Origin: an uncultured Phycisphaerae bacterium
GTDB lineage: Bacteria; Planctomycetota; Phycisphaerae; Sedimentisphaerales; Anaerohalosphaeraceae
DNA: 7,994 nt
Assembly: GCA_937995495.1 (NCBI GenBank)
Contig: CALKKA010000047.1
Span: 1 to 7,994, forward strand
Reading direction: 5' to 3'
In this document: in pieces, positions 1 to 6,699 of the stretch
How positions within the stretch are numbered: the stretch's first letter is position 1
How the letters are laid out: every line of letters begins with the position of its first letter
Notes under the pieces: model-generated
What the model was told of the DNA's origin: nothing
Databases searched by the model: none
Seen by the model: only the letters and a program-made list of their open reading frames with translations
Program-made: the position numbers and the translations under genes

Positions 1-465
1 GCTGATTCGATCACGCAGTGGAAAATGGATAGTGGATATGGGAAACTGGACGCGTTGAGGGCTTACGAAATACTGACAGCTAAGCCGCTGGTTCGAAATA
101 CGCCGGCCCAACAAGACAGGGGCTGGGCGTATGGTGTGATGGACGAAAAGCAAACGCACGAATACACGATTCAGGGAAAAAAGGGGCAGCGGCTGGTGGT
201 GACGGTCACCTGGCATCGAAAGCTGGAAAAAGTCGGCAATAAATTTTTTGAAGAGCCGAATCGTTTCTATCTTGATCTGAAAGTGCTCTCTCCATCGGGC
301 AAGATGCTGGCCTTTGAAACGGCCGGACGAAACAACCTGATCAAAACAGACCAGGTCCTTAAAGAGGACGGTCACTATACGATTGTCTTGAAAAACCCTT
401 CCCCTGCCAAAAACCGGGACTACGGCTTGGCATTTGAGCTGATGGAAGAACTTTCCACTAATTAG
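1..465 (+). CDS. C-terminal part of a secreted subtilisin-like (S8) protein, 5' end outside the window
   Basis: The frame is open from base 1 and ends at TAG 463-465, giving 154 visible residues; the ATG at 25 is internal, not a start. The first residues (TQWKMDSGYGKLDALRAYEI) align with TWDTDRGYGRIDAYRAHEIL of the complete S8 protein downstream, a stretch that lies after the catalytic serine at the end of the protease domain. What follows is a beta-rich domain beginning GWAYGV and ending YGLAFELME. It matches the pre-peptidase-C-like/P-domain-like module of the neighbour, with shared YTIQG/YTVQG, LVVTVTWHR/LLVTLTWNR and YxLAFE blocks. The protein stops 6 residues after this domain, so it lacks the dockerin-like tail of its paralogue. 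The catalytic residues lie outside the window, so activity cannot be judged. It is very probably an exported, tandemly duplicated protease gene; the exact family is inferred from the neighbour. Confidence 0.82.
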   Translation, partial: ADSITQWKMDSGYGKLDALRAYEILTAKPLVRNTPAQQDRGWAYGVMDEKQTHEYTIQGKKGQRLVVTVTWHRKLEKVGNKFFEEPNRFYLDLKVLSPSGKMLAFETAGRNNLIKTDQVLKEDGHYTIVLKNPSPAKNRDYGLAFELMEELSTN

Positions 466-566
466 AACACAACCTCTTATTCAGCATAGGCTTACAACCA
501 AAACCTTGTTTTTCATGCCAAATTTTGCTAAAATGGCGACATCGTTATATTAAAATTGGGTTGGTG

Positions 567-2219
567 ATGAAAAAACACTTTCTTTATTCAGCAGAAAGAC
601 GTGGACTCCGTGCAACTATGCTGTTTTTCTGCACACTGCTGCCAGCTTTCTCGTTTGCCCTTCAGGAATCCACCGGCCCCAATGGCTCCAACGTTCAGGA
701 TGTTCATGCACTTGGGTTTACCGGACAGGGAATAGCTGTGGGACTGATCTCTCAAGACCATGCCCGCTTAACTCATGAAGCATTCGCCGGGATCAACTCC
801 AATAACTGGTATGACGCAACGGATCAGAATAATTATGTACCAAGCAGTCACGATACTTCCGTCGGGGGCATTATTTGCAGCCGGGGCGGAGCATCGTATC
901 CAAATGACAAGGGGGCCGCACCGGATGTGGAACTGTACAGTTTTAAGGTAACCCGACCGCGTAGTGTAACAGACCCTAACCTTGTCATAGACTCATCCTG
1001 GATACAGAACGCACTTGACGAAGCGCTAAATAATCAGTGTAAAGTTATCGTTACGGGAATCCAGCTTTCAGATACGGCAAATGGAGATAGTCTTTGGTCG
1101 CTAATCTATGATTATTTTGCCTATGAGCACAACCTTGTCTTTGCAACGGCAACGGGAAATTATGCTTCCAATGTCACCGTTTTTGGAGATACCTATAACA
1201 GCATTACCACAGGCGGTCTCCTTAGAGACCCCAATGACATTTATTACAAAGTTGGGAGTACAAGTAATTCCGGTCCCACAAGCGATGCTCGCCAAAAACC
1301 CGACCTTGTGGCACCGTCTGAAAATCAATGGGCCCCCACCGCCAGCAGTGATATTTCCTGGGCTAACGCAAGCCCAAGCAGCGGCGGACAAACAAGCTGG
1401 TCCGTTCCACACACCGGTGGTGTTGCGGCGGTATTGTTAAGCTATGCGGACACAACACCGGATACGGACGACAATCAAGATGAACTCATCAAAGCCGTTA
1501 TTGTCAATTCAACCTTTCCAAATATTCAAGATAAGAGTGGTAATGCCACACCCCTTCAAACATGGGACACCGATCGCGGCTACGGGCGGATCGATGCATA
1601 TCGTGCACATGAAATTTTAAGCAGTCCCAAAATTATTCCTTCCAGCTCCACAACGAACGCAAAGGGATGGGCCTATGATATCGTCGGGACTTCACAACAG
1701 GACAACTATACAGTTCAGGGCATCAAAAATGAACGCCTGCTCGTGACACTAACATGGAACCGAAGAGTTGTTTGGAGTGACAGCATATTACCTTTTTCTC
1801 AGCCTGGAGTTATTGAGCCAGATGAATTAGAGGCTTTTTTCGCTAACCTTGACCTTGAGATTCGCGATCCGGATGGAATTTTGATTTCACCTGCTGCTTC
1901 GAGCGTTGACAATCTTGAAAAGGTTGACCTGCTGCTAAGCAAGACAGGCAACTATCAAGTTCGAGTGATCAATCAATCCGGCACTGAATCTGCTAACTAT
2001 GCTCTGGCGTTTGAAGTTTTGCCGCCGCTGCTAGCAGACTTCAATGTTGACTACGTGGTCAATGATCTGGACTTGATAACACTACTGTCTGACTGGCTCC
2101 AAGGCGGCGCTGACGCAGACATCGCTCCTGCCGGAGGGGATGGAACTGTTGATCTATTCGACTTTTCGATCTTTGCCCAGCTTTGGCTGGATTATGACAG
2201 CCGCTACTACAGCCCCTAA
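567..2219 (+). CDS. Secreted subtilisin-like (S8) serine protease with beta-sandwich domain and C-terminal dockerin-like repeats
   Basis: A 550-aa protein from ATG 567 (MKKHFLYSAERR...). The frame runs back to a TTG at 525, but that has no Shine-Dalgarno and adds a charged leader, while ATG 567 gives a KK/RR n-region, hydrophobic core and AFSFA cleavage site near residue 31. The SD is weak (GGG 558-560). The S8 domain spans about residues 40-355. Catalytic His95 is in SHDTSVGGII (usual HGTHVAG), oxyanion Asn198 in ATGN, and nucleophile Ser277 in QTSWSVPH (usual GTSMATPH). The usual Asp of V-x-V-I-D-T-G is replaced by Ser62 in GLISQDH, with Asp64 two residues later, so the triad is either shifted or incomplete. 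Residues 367-485 form a pre-peptidase-C-like beta domain. Residues 490-536 carry two dockerin-type loops with typical planctomycete wording (DIAPAGGDG), probably for calcium-dependent attachment or sorting. It follows a paralogue by 101 bp and ends 3 bp from convergent feoB. Confidence 0.92.
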   Translation: MKKHFLYSAERRGLRATMLFFCTLLPAFSFALQESTGPNGSNVQDVHALGFTGQGIAVGLISQDHARLTHEAFAGINSNNWYDATDQNNYVPSSHDTSVGGIICSRGGASYPNDKGAAPDVELYSFKVTRPRSVTDPNLVIDSSWIQNALDEALNNQCKVIVTGIQLSDTANGDSLWSLIYDYFAYEHNLVFATATGNYASNVTVFGDTYNSITTGGLLRDPNDIYYKVGSTSNSGPTSDARQKPDLVAPSENQWAPTASSDISWANASPSSGGQTSWSVPHTGGVAAVLLSYADTTPDTDDNQDELIKAVIVNSTFPNIQDKSGNATPLQTWDTDRGYGRIDAYRAHEILSSPKIIPSSSTTNAKGWAYDIVGTSQQDNYTVQGIKNERLLVTLTWNRRVVWSDSILPFSQPGVIEPDELEAFFANLDLEIRDPDGILISPAASSVDNLEKVDLLLSKTGNYQVRVINQSGTESANYALAFEVLPPLLADFNVDYVVNDLDLITLLSDWLQGGADADIAPAGGDGTVDLFDFSIFAQLWLDYDSRYYSP

Positions 2220-2222
2220 GTA

Positions 2223-4301
2223 TTACCCCAGTATCAATCGTCCTGATTGATAAACCACCAGCGTCACCACATAGGCTAATACCGTCAGGCCAAAGTATTG
2301 AAAGGCCGCCCATTTCCATGAGCCCGACTCTTTTCGTGTGATGGCCACCGTCGCCACACAGGGTGCAGTGATCAGGCAAAACAGCATGACACAAAAGCCC
2401 TGTAAGGGCGAATAGTCTTCCCGCAGATGGCGCCGCAGTGCATCGACGCTTTCCTCGCTGTCACCTAATGAATAGATAATCGAAAGCTGTGAAACAAACA
2501 CTTCTTTCGCGGCAGACGCTCCAATCAGTGCGGTCCCGATCTTCCAGTCAAAGCCCAAGGGTTCCAGTGCCGGTTCTATCGTCCTGCCGATGTGCCCCGC
2601 TACAGAATGCTGCAACGTCACATTTTGCTGCTGCAGTTCATCAAGCCCGGCCAATCGTGATTCGGCTGGTTTGGGATAGCTCATCGCCACCCACAAAATA
2701 ATCGAAATCAGAAGGATCACAGTCCCGGCCTTTTTCAAATACATCCACCCCCGCCCCCACATATGAATCAGCAGACCACGCCATGTGGGCATCCGGTACG
2801 GCGGCAGTTCCATGACAAAGGGAACGGTCTCGCCCTTCAAGAGGGTCTTTCGCAGCAGTTGTATGCACGCGATCGCCAGCAGGATACCAATGACATAAAT
2901 CAGCCACATCATCGGCCCCTGCATATGCTCCGGAAAGAATGCCGCCACAAAAAGAGTGTAGATCGGGATACGTGCCCCGCAGCTGATCAGCGGAATCACC
3001 AGCATCGTCGCTAATCGATTACGGCGGTTCTCGAGAATCCGCGTCGCCATGATCGCCGGCACCGAACAGCCGAATCCGATCAACATCGGAATAAAACTCT
3101 TGCCGTGCAGACCGATCTTATGCATGATGCGATCCATCACAAAGGCCGCTCGAGCCATATAGCCGGTGTCTTCCAGAATTGCGATTCCTAAAAACAGCAT
3201 CAGAATATTCGGCAGGAAGATCACCACGCCTCCGACGCCGCCGATGATCCCATCGACGATCAGCGATCGCATCCACAGCAAAAAATCCTGCGGCCAGGCA
3301 TTGTAAATCCCCGCCCCCAGCCAGCCAAACAGACTCTCCAACCAACCCATCGGGTATGCACCAATGGTAAAAGTCAGATAAAATACCAAGAACATCAGCC
3401 CGCCAAAGATCGGCAGTCCCACGTATCGGTTGGTCAAGAACCGATCGATCATATCACTGATATCGTGCCGGGCCTGCACGGTATCCTTGACCGTCTCTTG
3501 ACAGGCCCCGGAGATAAACCCATACCGCCGATCGGCGATAATAATATCCGCATTATCACCAAAGATTTCTTTCAAGTGCTCACGGCTTTTGTTAATAACT
3601 TCCTGAATCGCTGCATCCTGGATCCATCCCAGAGCTTCCTTATCTCCTTCGAGCAATTTGAGTGCGATCCATCGCGGTGGATATTGAGCCCCGACCACTT
3701 CAGGATGTTCAGCGATCGCTCTCCCGATAAGAGACAACTCCTCCTCCACCTCATCACCATATTGCAACGATGTTGGTGTTAGCTGCGGGGATTCAATGGT
3801 TTCAATAATCGCATCTAATAACTCATTAACACCTTCACGTTTGCTGGCCACCATCGGTACGATTCGCACCCCCAACAGAATCTCCAATTTCTTCAGATCA
3901 AATTCCAAGCCTTTGGCCCGAGCCACATCGCTCATATTGAACGCCAGCACCAGCGGAACCTGCATCTCCATTAACTGGGTGGCCAGGTATAAGTGCCGTT
4001 CAATATTGGATGCATCTAAAATATCCACCACAACATCGGCCTGTCCATCCAAAATGAAATGTCGGGCGACCAATTCTTCTGTCGAATAGGCCGTCAGGCT
4101 GTAGGTTCCCGGCAGATCCACGAAATTAAGCTCATGGCCACTGTGATGGCAGCGCCCCTCTTTTTTCTCAACGGTCACACCGGGATAATTGGCCACACGG
4201 TGCCGCGTTCCAACCAGTGCATTGAAAACCGTTGTTTTGCCGCTGTTAGGATTTCCCGCAAGAGCGACGGTCAGATTTTGAAGCGTTTTAGAAGATGCCA
4301 C
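2223..4301 (-). CDS. feoB: Ferrous iron transporter FeoB (GTPase-coupled membrane protein)
   Basis: A 692-aa inner-membrane Fe(II) importer of usual family length. The N-terminal G domain has G1 GNPNSGKTT (16-24), the G2 Thr in GVTVEK (41-46), G3 DLPG (62-65), G4 NMSD (122-125) and a G5-like ASKREG (152-157). A helical spacer (about 175-285) with the ADRRYGFISG motif precedes a membrane part from about residue 293. That part carries the two conserved gate motifs GFGCSVPAIMATR (409-421) and LISCGARIPIY (438-448), and later FDWKIGTALIGASAAKEVFV (584-603). The start is GTG at 4301-4299, supported by GGAG six bases upstream. It is the last gene of dtxR-feoA-feoB, 32 bp after feoA. No feoC is present. 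The stop lies 3 bp from the convergent protease stop, leaving no room for a dedicated terminator. No inactivating change is seen. Confidence 0.98.
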   Translation of the reverse strand: MASSKTLQNLTVALAGNPNSGKTTVFNALVGTRHRVANYPGVTVEKKEGRCHHSGHELNFVDLPGTYSLTAYSTEELVARHFILDGQADVVVDILDASNIERHLYLATQLMEMQVPLVLAFNMSDVARAKGLEFDLKKLEILLGVRIVPMVASKREGVNELLDAIIETIESPQLTPTSLQYGDEVEEELSLIGRAIAEHPEVVGAQYPPRWIALKLLEGDKEALGWIQDAAIQEVINKSREHLKEIFGDNADIIIADRRYGFISGACQETVKDTVQARHDISDMIDRFLTNRYVGLPIFGGLMFLVFYLTFTIGAYPMGWLESLFGWLGAGIYNAWPQDFLLWMRSLIVDGIIGGVGGVVIFLPNILMLFLGIAILEDTGYMARAAFVMDRIMHKIGLHGKSFIPMLIGFGCSVPAIMATRILENRRNRLATMLVIPLISCGARIPIYTLFVAAFFPEHMQGPMMWLIYVIGILLAIACIQLLRKTLLKGETVPFVMELPPYRMPTWRGLLIHMWGRGWMYLKKAGTVILLISIILWVAMSYPKPAESRLAGLDELQQQNVTLQHSVAGHIGRTIEPALEPLGFDWKIGTALIGASAAKEVFVSQLSIIYSLGDSEESVDALRRHLREDYSPLQGFCVMLFCLITAPCVATVAITRKESGSWKWAAFQYFGLTVLAYVVTLVVYQSGRLILG

Positions 4302-4333
4302 AGATTACTCCGATTTGGAATCTAATGATAAAG

Positions 4334-4573
4334 TTAAACCCTAATGACAAATATTTTATGACTCATACCCCGACCCAGAATCACTTTGGAATTCTTCACA
4401 TGGATGATAATTTGTCCCGCTCCGTCATTGCGAATGACCCGGACACCTACATCCACCAGCAATCCCATCGACGCAAGACGATTCTTTAGGCCGGTGCCCG
4501 CTTCAATTGAAACGATCTGTGCCGCGGTACCTGCGGGAATTTTATCCAGAGGTTGTACGTTAGATTTTTCCAT
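4334..4573 (-). CDS. feoA: FeoA, small SH3-like partner of the ferrous iron transporter
   Basis: A 79-aa cytoplasmic protein. It has the FeoA fold signature: an N-terminal PLDKIPAGTAAQIVSI strand pair, the central LKNRLASMGLLVDVGVRV block (usual R-L-x-x-M-G-hydrophobic-x-x-G) and a C-terminal LGRGMSHKIFVIRV, where a final strand begins after a conserved Gly. FeoA is known to support FeoB-mediated Fe(II) uptake, probably by contacting it at the membrane. The ATG (4573-4571) directly follows the TAA of the upstream regulator gene (4576-4574), so the two are probably translationally coupled. The AGGA Shine-Dalgarno sits inside the end of the regulator gene, about 4 bases from the start. FeoA-like domains also occur fused to the C-terminus of some DtxR regulators; here the regulator and FeoA are separate and abutting. 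Confidence 0.96.
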   Translation of the reverse strand: MEKSNVQPLDKIPAGTAAQIVSIEAGTGLKNRLASMGLLVDVGVRVIRNDGAGQIIIHVKNSKVILGRGMSHKIFVIRV

Positions 4574-5038
4574 TTATTCCTGATCCTGACCTTCAGTGAG
4601 CCAATAATTCTGAAACTGCTGTGCGATATCCAAACCCTCGTCCTGGGTCTTGGAAACGAAATCAATAAACGCCATCAGTCGAGCGGTAATTTCTGAGCCC
4701 AGCGTGTGTTCAGCACGACACGCGGCGGCTTGGGCGGTTGACGCTTTGGCCCCCAAAAGACCCTCAAAGAAACGGGTAAGGATTTCATGTCGGTGGGCGA
4801 CCCGCCTTGCAATCCGTTGCCCTTTCTTCGTTAACGTTATATATCCATAGGGTTTATAATTAACCAATTCCTTTTCTGACAGCGATCGAAGAGCACCGGT
4901 CACTGATGCACGCGACACCGCCATCGCCTCGGCGATATCCTTACTGCGTGCAACACCCTGCCCGGCGGTAAGATGATAGATCGCCTCGAGATAATCCTCT
5001 AACGAAGCACTTAGTTTTTCAGACACCTTGATAGCCAT
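4574..5038 (-). CDS. DtxR/MntR-family metal-dependent transcriptional repressor of the feo operon
   Basis: A 154-aa cytoplasmic regulator. Residues 10-75 form the winged helix-turn-helix: SLEDYLEAIYHL, then SKDIAEAMAVSRASVTGALR as the HTH, then a wing at KPYGYITLT. Residues 76-145 are the metal-binding dimerisation domain (RHEILTRFFEGLLG; CRAEHTLG). It has no C-terminal SH3 domain, so its length is MntR/short-DtxR-like. By alignment to known members, the candidate ligands are Asp15 and Glu18 (MntR D8/E11), His84 (MntR H77), Glu110 and His111, with Cys107 where MntR has Glu99 and DtxR has Cys102. The metal cannot be settled from sequence; Fe(II) is favoured by the feoAB context. It is first in the operon and has a weak SD (GGA 7 bases upstream). 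It probably represses its own operon through the inverted repeat at 5070-5087. The name ideR, mntR or feoR is left open. Confidence 0.95.
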   Translation of the reverse strand: MAIKVSEKLSASLEDYLEAIYHLTAGQGVARSKDIAEAMAVSRASVTGALRSLSEKELVNYKPYGYITLTKKGQRIARRVAHRHEILTRFFEGLLGAKASTAQAAACRAEHTLGSEITARLMAFIDFVSKTQDEGLDIAQQFQNYWLTEGQDQE

Positions 5039-5064
5039 ACATTTTCCAAATGTTAAGACTGTTT

Positions 5065-5093
5065 AATATAGTTAGCTTTGGCTAACTTTTCAA
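5065..5093 (-). promoter_or_regulatory. Promoter of dtxR-feoA-feoB with a palindromic operator in its spacer
   Basis: On the minus strand there is a -35 box TTGAAA (5093-5088), a 17-bp spacer and a -10 box TATATT (5070-5065), 26 bp upstream of the regulator ATG. An inverted repeat, AGTTAGC-4 nt-GCTAACT (5070-5087, all arm bases matched), exactly fills the spacer. The TTAGC...GCTAA core resembles DtxR/IdeR operators (consensus halves around TTAGGTTAG). A metal-loaded repressor bound there would block RNA polymerase. The operator identity is inferred from position and symmetry. Confidence 0.72.
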
Positions 5094-5179
5094 GATTATT
5101 CTTTAAAATACGGTTCAACTCCAATAAAGTCGGTAAAAAGTGTCAACACGTGGTTAAATTTTCATGACGAATTGACGCA

Positions 5180-5193
5180 GGGGGCTTGCCCCC
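5180..5193. repeat. GC-rich hairpin GGGGGC-TT-GCCCCC
   Basis: A perfect 6-bp inverted repeat; in RNA it would be a 5-bp G:C stem with a CTTG loop. It is followed on the plus strand by AAAAG and on the minus strand by only a short T-poor stretch, so it is a poor intrinsic terminator in either direction. It lies 87 bp upstream of the feo promoter. It could be a dispersed short palindrome; its role is unknown. Confidence 0.55.
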
Positions 5194-5357
5194 AAAAGAC
5201 AGGGGAGGTATACTGGCCCGTGAGATATATTTTTTGGAAGTTTCAAAAAATGTGACAGTTATTTTATGGCGGTGAAGCGGGTTCCAGTGGAATTGGGTTG
5301 GTTCAGACCAGTCCTGATCAGGGTCAGATAGATGAAATCCAACACCCAAAATAGAAA

Positions 5358-5388
5358 ATTACCAAACGAACCCATTTGATAAAATAGG
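5358..5388. repeat. Direct repeat, copy 1
   Basis: ATTAC-C-AAACGAACCCATTT (5358-5377) matches copy 2 at 5453-5472 in 19 of 20 bases. The similarity resumes at AAATAGG (5382-5388), so the unit is about 31 bp here. No inverted ends or coding frame explain it. It sits in gene-free DNA. Confidence 0.75.
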
Positions 5389-5452
5389 GAAATAACGCGT
5401 CGTGGAGACTTGTTGTCATAGGAAATCGGCGATTAGGCGTAAATATCGCAAT

Positions 5453-5485
5453 ATTACGAAACGAACCCATTTTTCAGTAAATAGG
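5453..5485. repeat. Direct repeat, copy 2
   Basis: ATTAC-G-AAACGAACCCATTT (5453-5472) followed by AAATAGG (5479-5485). It lies 95 bp after copy 1 and has two extra bases before the AAATAGG block. The pair could be remnants of a dispersed intergenic repeat family or the borders of a duplicated segment; the DNA between them shows no further tandem copy. Confidence 0.75.
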
Positions 5486-5714
5486 AAGGTTTGAGCCTTT
5501 TGAGAGTGATCGCGATTGAAAATTGCCGTTAGGTCGCGGCTATGTCGTTCATTGACCGTAAGTTACGACCCTGCTCGCGGGATTTTACTGCTCTGAAGGG
5601 TATCAGTGATTGCTGTGACGAGTGCATTTTACGGATGCCCGGAAAAGCGATGAATGAAAACACCGATTTCAGCGGGCCGCGATAGATCGTTAAGGCTATT
5701 AATAGAAAGGACTT

Positions 5715-5828
5715 AAGTGGCATTTGCTGATGTGGTTAACAAACTTATTTGGGTGAGAGCCAAAAATCCTTAAGAATGGGCCTTAACCGCTCATTTTTCC
5801 TTCACTCCCATATAACAAAATGCCACTT
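5715..5828. repeat. Nested inverted repeat (possible MITE-like element or structured RNA)
   Basis: Outer arms AAGTGGCATTT (5715-5725) and AAATGCCACTT (5818-5828) are perfectly complementary over 11 bp. Inside them, in the correct order, lie TGGG/CCCA (5750-5753 with 5807-5810), TGA/TCA (5754-5756 with 5802-5804), AAAAAT/ATTTTT (5762-5767 with 5793-5798) and TTAAG/CTTAA (5770-5774 with 5782-5786, 7-nt loop). The left side has an unpaired 24-nt stretch (5726-5749). No target-site duplication, transposase or poly-T end is seen, so its nature is open. Confidence 0.55.
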
Positions 5829-5950
5829 CTGAATCCGTTTTGGCAGCAATATCTGCCATATCTTCTCAAATACATCTTGATTTCTACCGGCTCAATGGAT
5901 ATTTTCAGGTGCAGTGTTGAACAAGGTTTCCAAAGGAATGGTGATTCTTA

Positions 5951-5964
5951 TACCCTTAAGGGTA
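5951..5964. repeat. 14-bp perfect palindrome TACCCTTAAGGGTA
   Basis: Self-complementary over all 14 bases without a spacer. It lies about 50 bp upstream of the possible promoter of the lipoprotein pair, so it could be an operator for a dimeric regulator; no regulator gene is adjacent. It may also be chance. Confidence 0.4.
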
Positions 5965-6006
5965 AGAAATTCGGCGAGTAGAGTTAAAAATGGCAGCCGC
6001 AGAATT

Positions 6007-6036
6007 TTGAAACCGCGCATTAATGTAAACTTATGA
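6007..6036 (+). promoter_or_regulatory. Possible promoter of the SYLF lipoprotein operon
   Basis: TTGAAA (6007-6012) is a fair -35 box. TTATGA (6031-6036) is a weak -10 box at 18-bp spacing, ending 30 bp before the ATG. It is the best candidate in the upstream 80 bp, but the -10 match is poor. Confidence 0.35.
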
Positions 6037-6066
6037 ATCATGATCAGTGTAAAAGGGAGTAAAATC

Positions 6067-6651
6067 ATGAAACAGACTGCAATCCTCTTGGGACTGGTCT
6101 CAATTATCCTAATCGGCTCCGGGTGCGGGCCCAGTGCAAAAAAATACACGCTTTCTGAGCGCCAGCAGATGATCGATGATATGGCTGACCAGAACTTGGA
6201 ACGGTTATATATCGAACGACCCTCGACGCGACAGGAGGTCGCCGAATCTGCTGGATACGCTGTATTCAGCAACGCGGGTGTTCATATTATTTTCGTGGGG
6301 GGTGGCGGCGGTTATGGTGTTGCCGTGGACAAAACGACTGGACGCAAAACCTATATGAAGGTTAGTTCCGGTGGTGTCGGCATCGGTCTCGGTGCCAAGG
6401 ATTATCGGCAGGTAGTGATCTTCAAAACCCGTCAAGCCCTTACTGATTTTGTCGGAAGCGGTTGGGGGGTCGGCGGACAAGCAGACGCAACCGCCAAAAC
6501 GACTCGAACTGGCGGCGATCTCGGCGCGGACGGTACACTTGGAAAAAATATCATAATCTATACCCTGACTGAAAGCGGCCTGGCGCTGCAAGCAACGGTT
6601 AGCGGGACACGGTACTGGGTGGATGATGATCTAAACCAGCCCACGCTGTAA
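6067..6651 (+). CDS. SYLF/Ysc84-type lipoprotein, first of a tandem pair
   Basis: A 194-aa predicted lipoprotein. ATG 6067 is chosen over the in-frame ATG at 6040 because GGGAG (6055-6059) lies 7 bases upstream and because it places a clean signal peptide (MKQTAILLGLVSIILIGSGC) at the terminus. Cys20 is the likely lipidated residue; the lipobox (GSGC) lacks the usual Leu at -3 but is permitted. Residues 62-175 resemble the SYLF (DUF500/Ysc84) lipid-binding fold: AGYAVFSNAGVHIIFVGGGGGYG, then GGVGIGLGAKDYRQVVIF, then a Gly/Ala-rich DATAK segment and YTLTESGLALQ. SYLF proteins bind phosphoinositides in eukaryotes; the bacterial role is poorly defined. The second gene 48 bp downstream is a clear paralogue, with 40 of 57 identical residues over the central block. 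The two are probably cotranscribed. It acts in the cell envelope, but the side and membrane cannot be told. Confidence 0.88.
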   Translation: MKQTAILLGLVSIILIGSGCGPSAKKYTLSERQQMIDDMADQNLERLYIERPSTRQEVAESAGYAVFSNAGVHIIFVGGGGGYGVAVDKTTGRKTYMKVSSGGVGIGLGAKDYRQVVIFKTRQALTDFVGSGWGVGGQADATAKTTRTGGDLGADGTLGKNIIIYTLTESGLALQATVSGTRYWVDDDLNQPTL

Positions 6652-6699
6652 CAGAAGCATTGGATATTTGATTGTACATTTTAATTTAGGAGAAAAGCC

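Larger units (their letters stand above)
5094..6054. other. Long intergenic region without a convincing gene
   Basis: About 960 bp separate the feo promoter from the first SYLF lipoprotein. Open frames on the minus strand at 5143-5349, 5529-5723 and 5892-6272 lack a good ribosome binding site and recognisable motifs. The last overlaps the real lipoprotein gene, and the first would need a TTG start. The region instead holds a GC hairpin (5180-5193), a 95-bp-spaced direct repeat (5358-5388 and 5453-5485), a nested inverted repeat (5715-5828), a 14-bp palindrome (5951-5964) and a possible promoter (6007-6036). A decayed gene or an undescribed non-coding RNA remains possible. Confidence 0.6.

Noticed and set aside
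525..566. N-terminal extension of the S8 protease from TTG 525
   Set aside because: No Shine-Dalgarno, rare start codon, and it would put a charged leader before the signal peptide; ATG 567 is better.
4302..4333. Regulatory element or terminator between feoA and feoB
   Set aside because: The 32-bp gap holds only the feoB Shine-Dalgarno; no hairpin is evident.
5143..5349. 68-aa minus-strand frame
   Set aside because: It needs a TTG start, has no ribosome binding site or motif, and spans the GC hairpin.
5358..5485. CRISPR array
   Set aside because: Only two copies, 95 bp apart and with imperfect ends; spacing and number do not fit.
5529..5723. 64-aa minus-strand frame starting MPLKSFLLI
   Set aside because: No Shine-Dalgarno; its start lies inside the inverted repeat at 5715-5828, and it shows no family features.
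5892..6272. 126-aa minus-strand frame
   Set aside because: It overlaps the start of the well-supported SYLF lipoprotein on the opposite strand and has no protein-like motifs.
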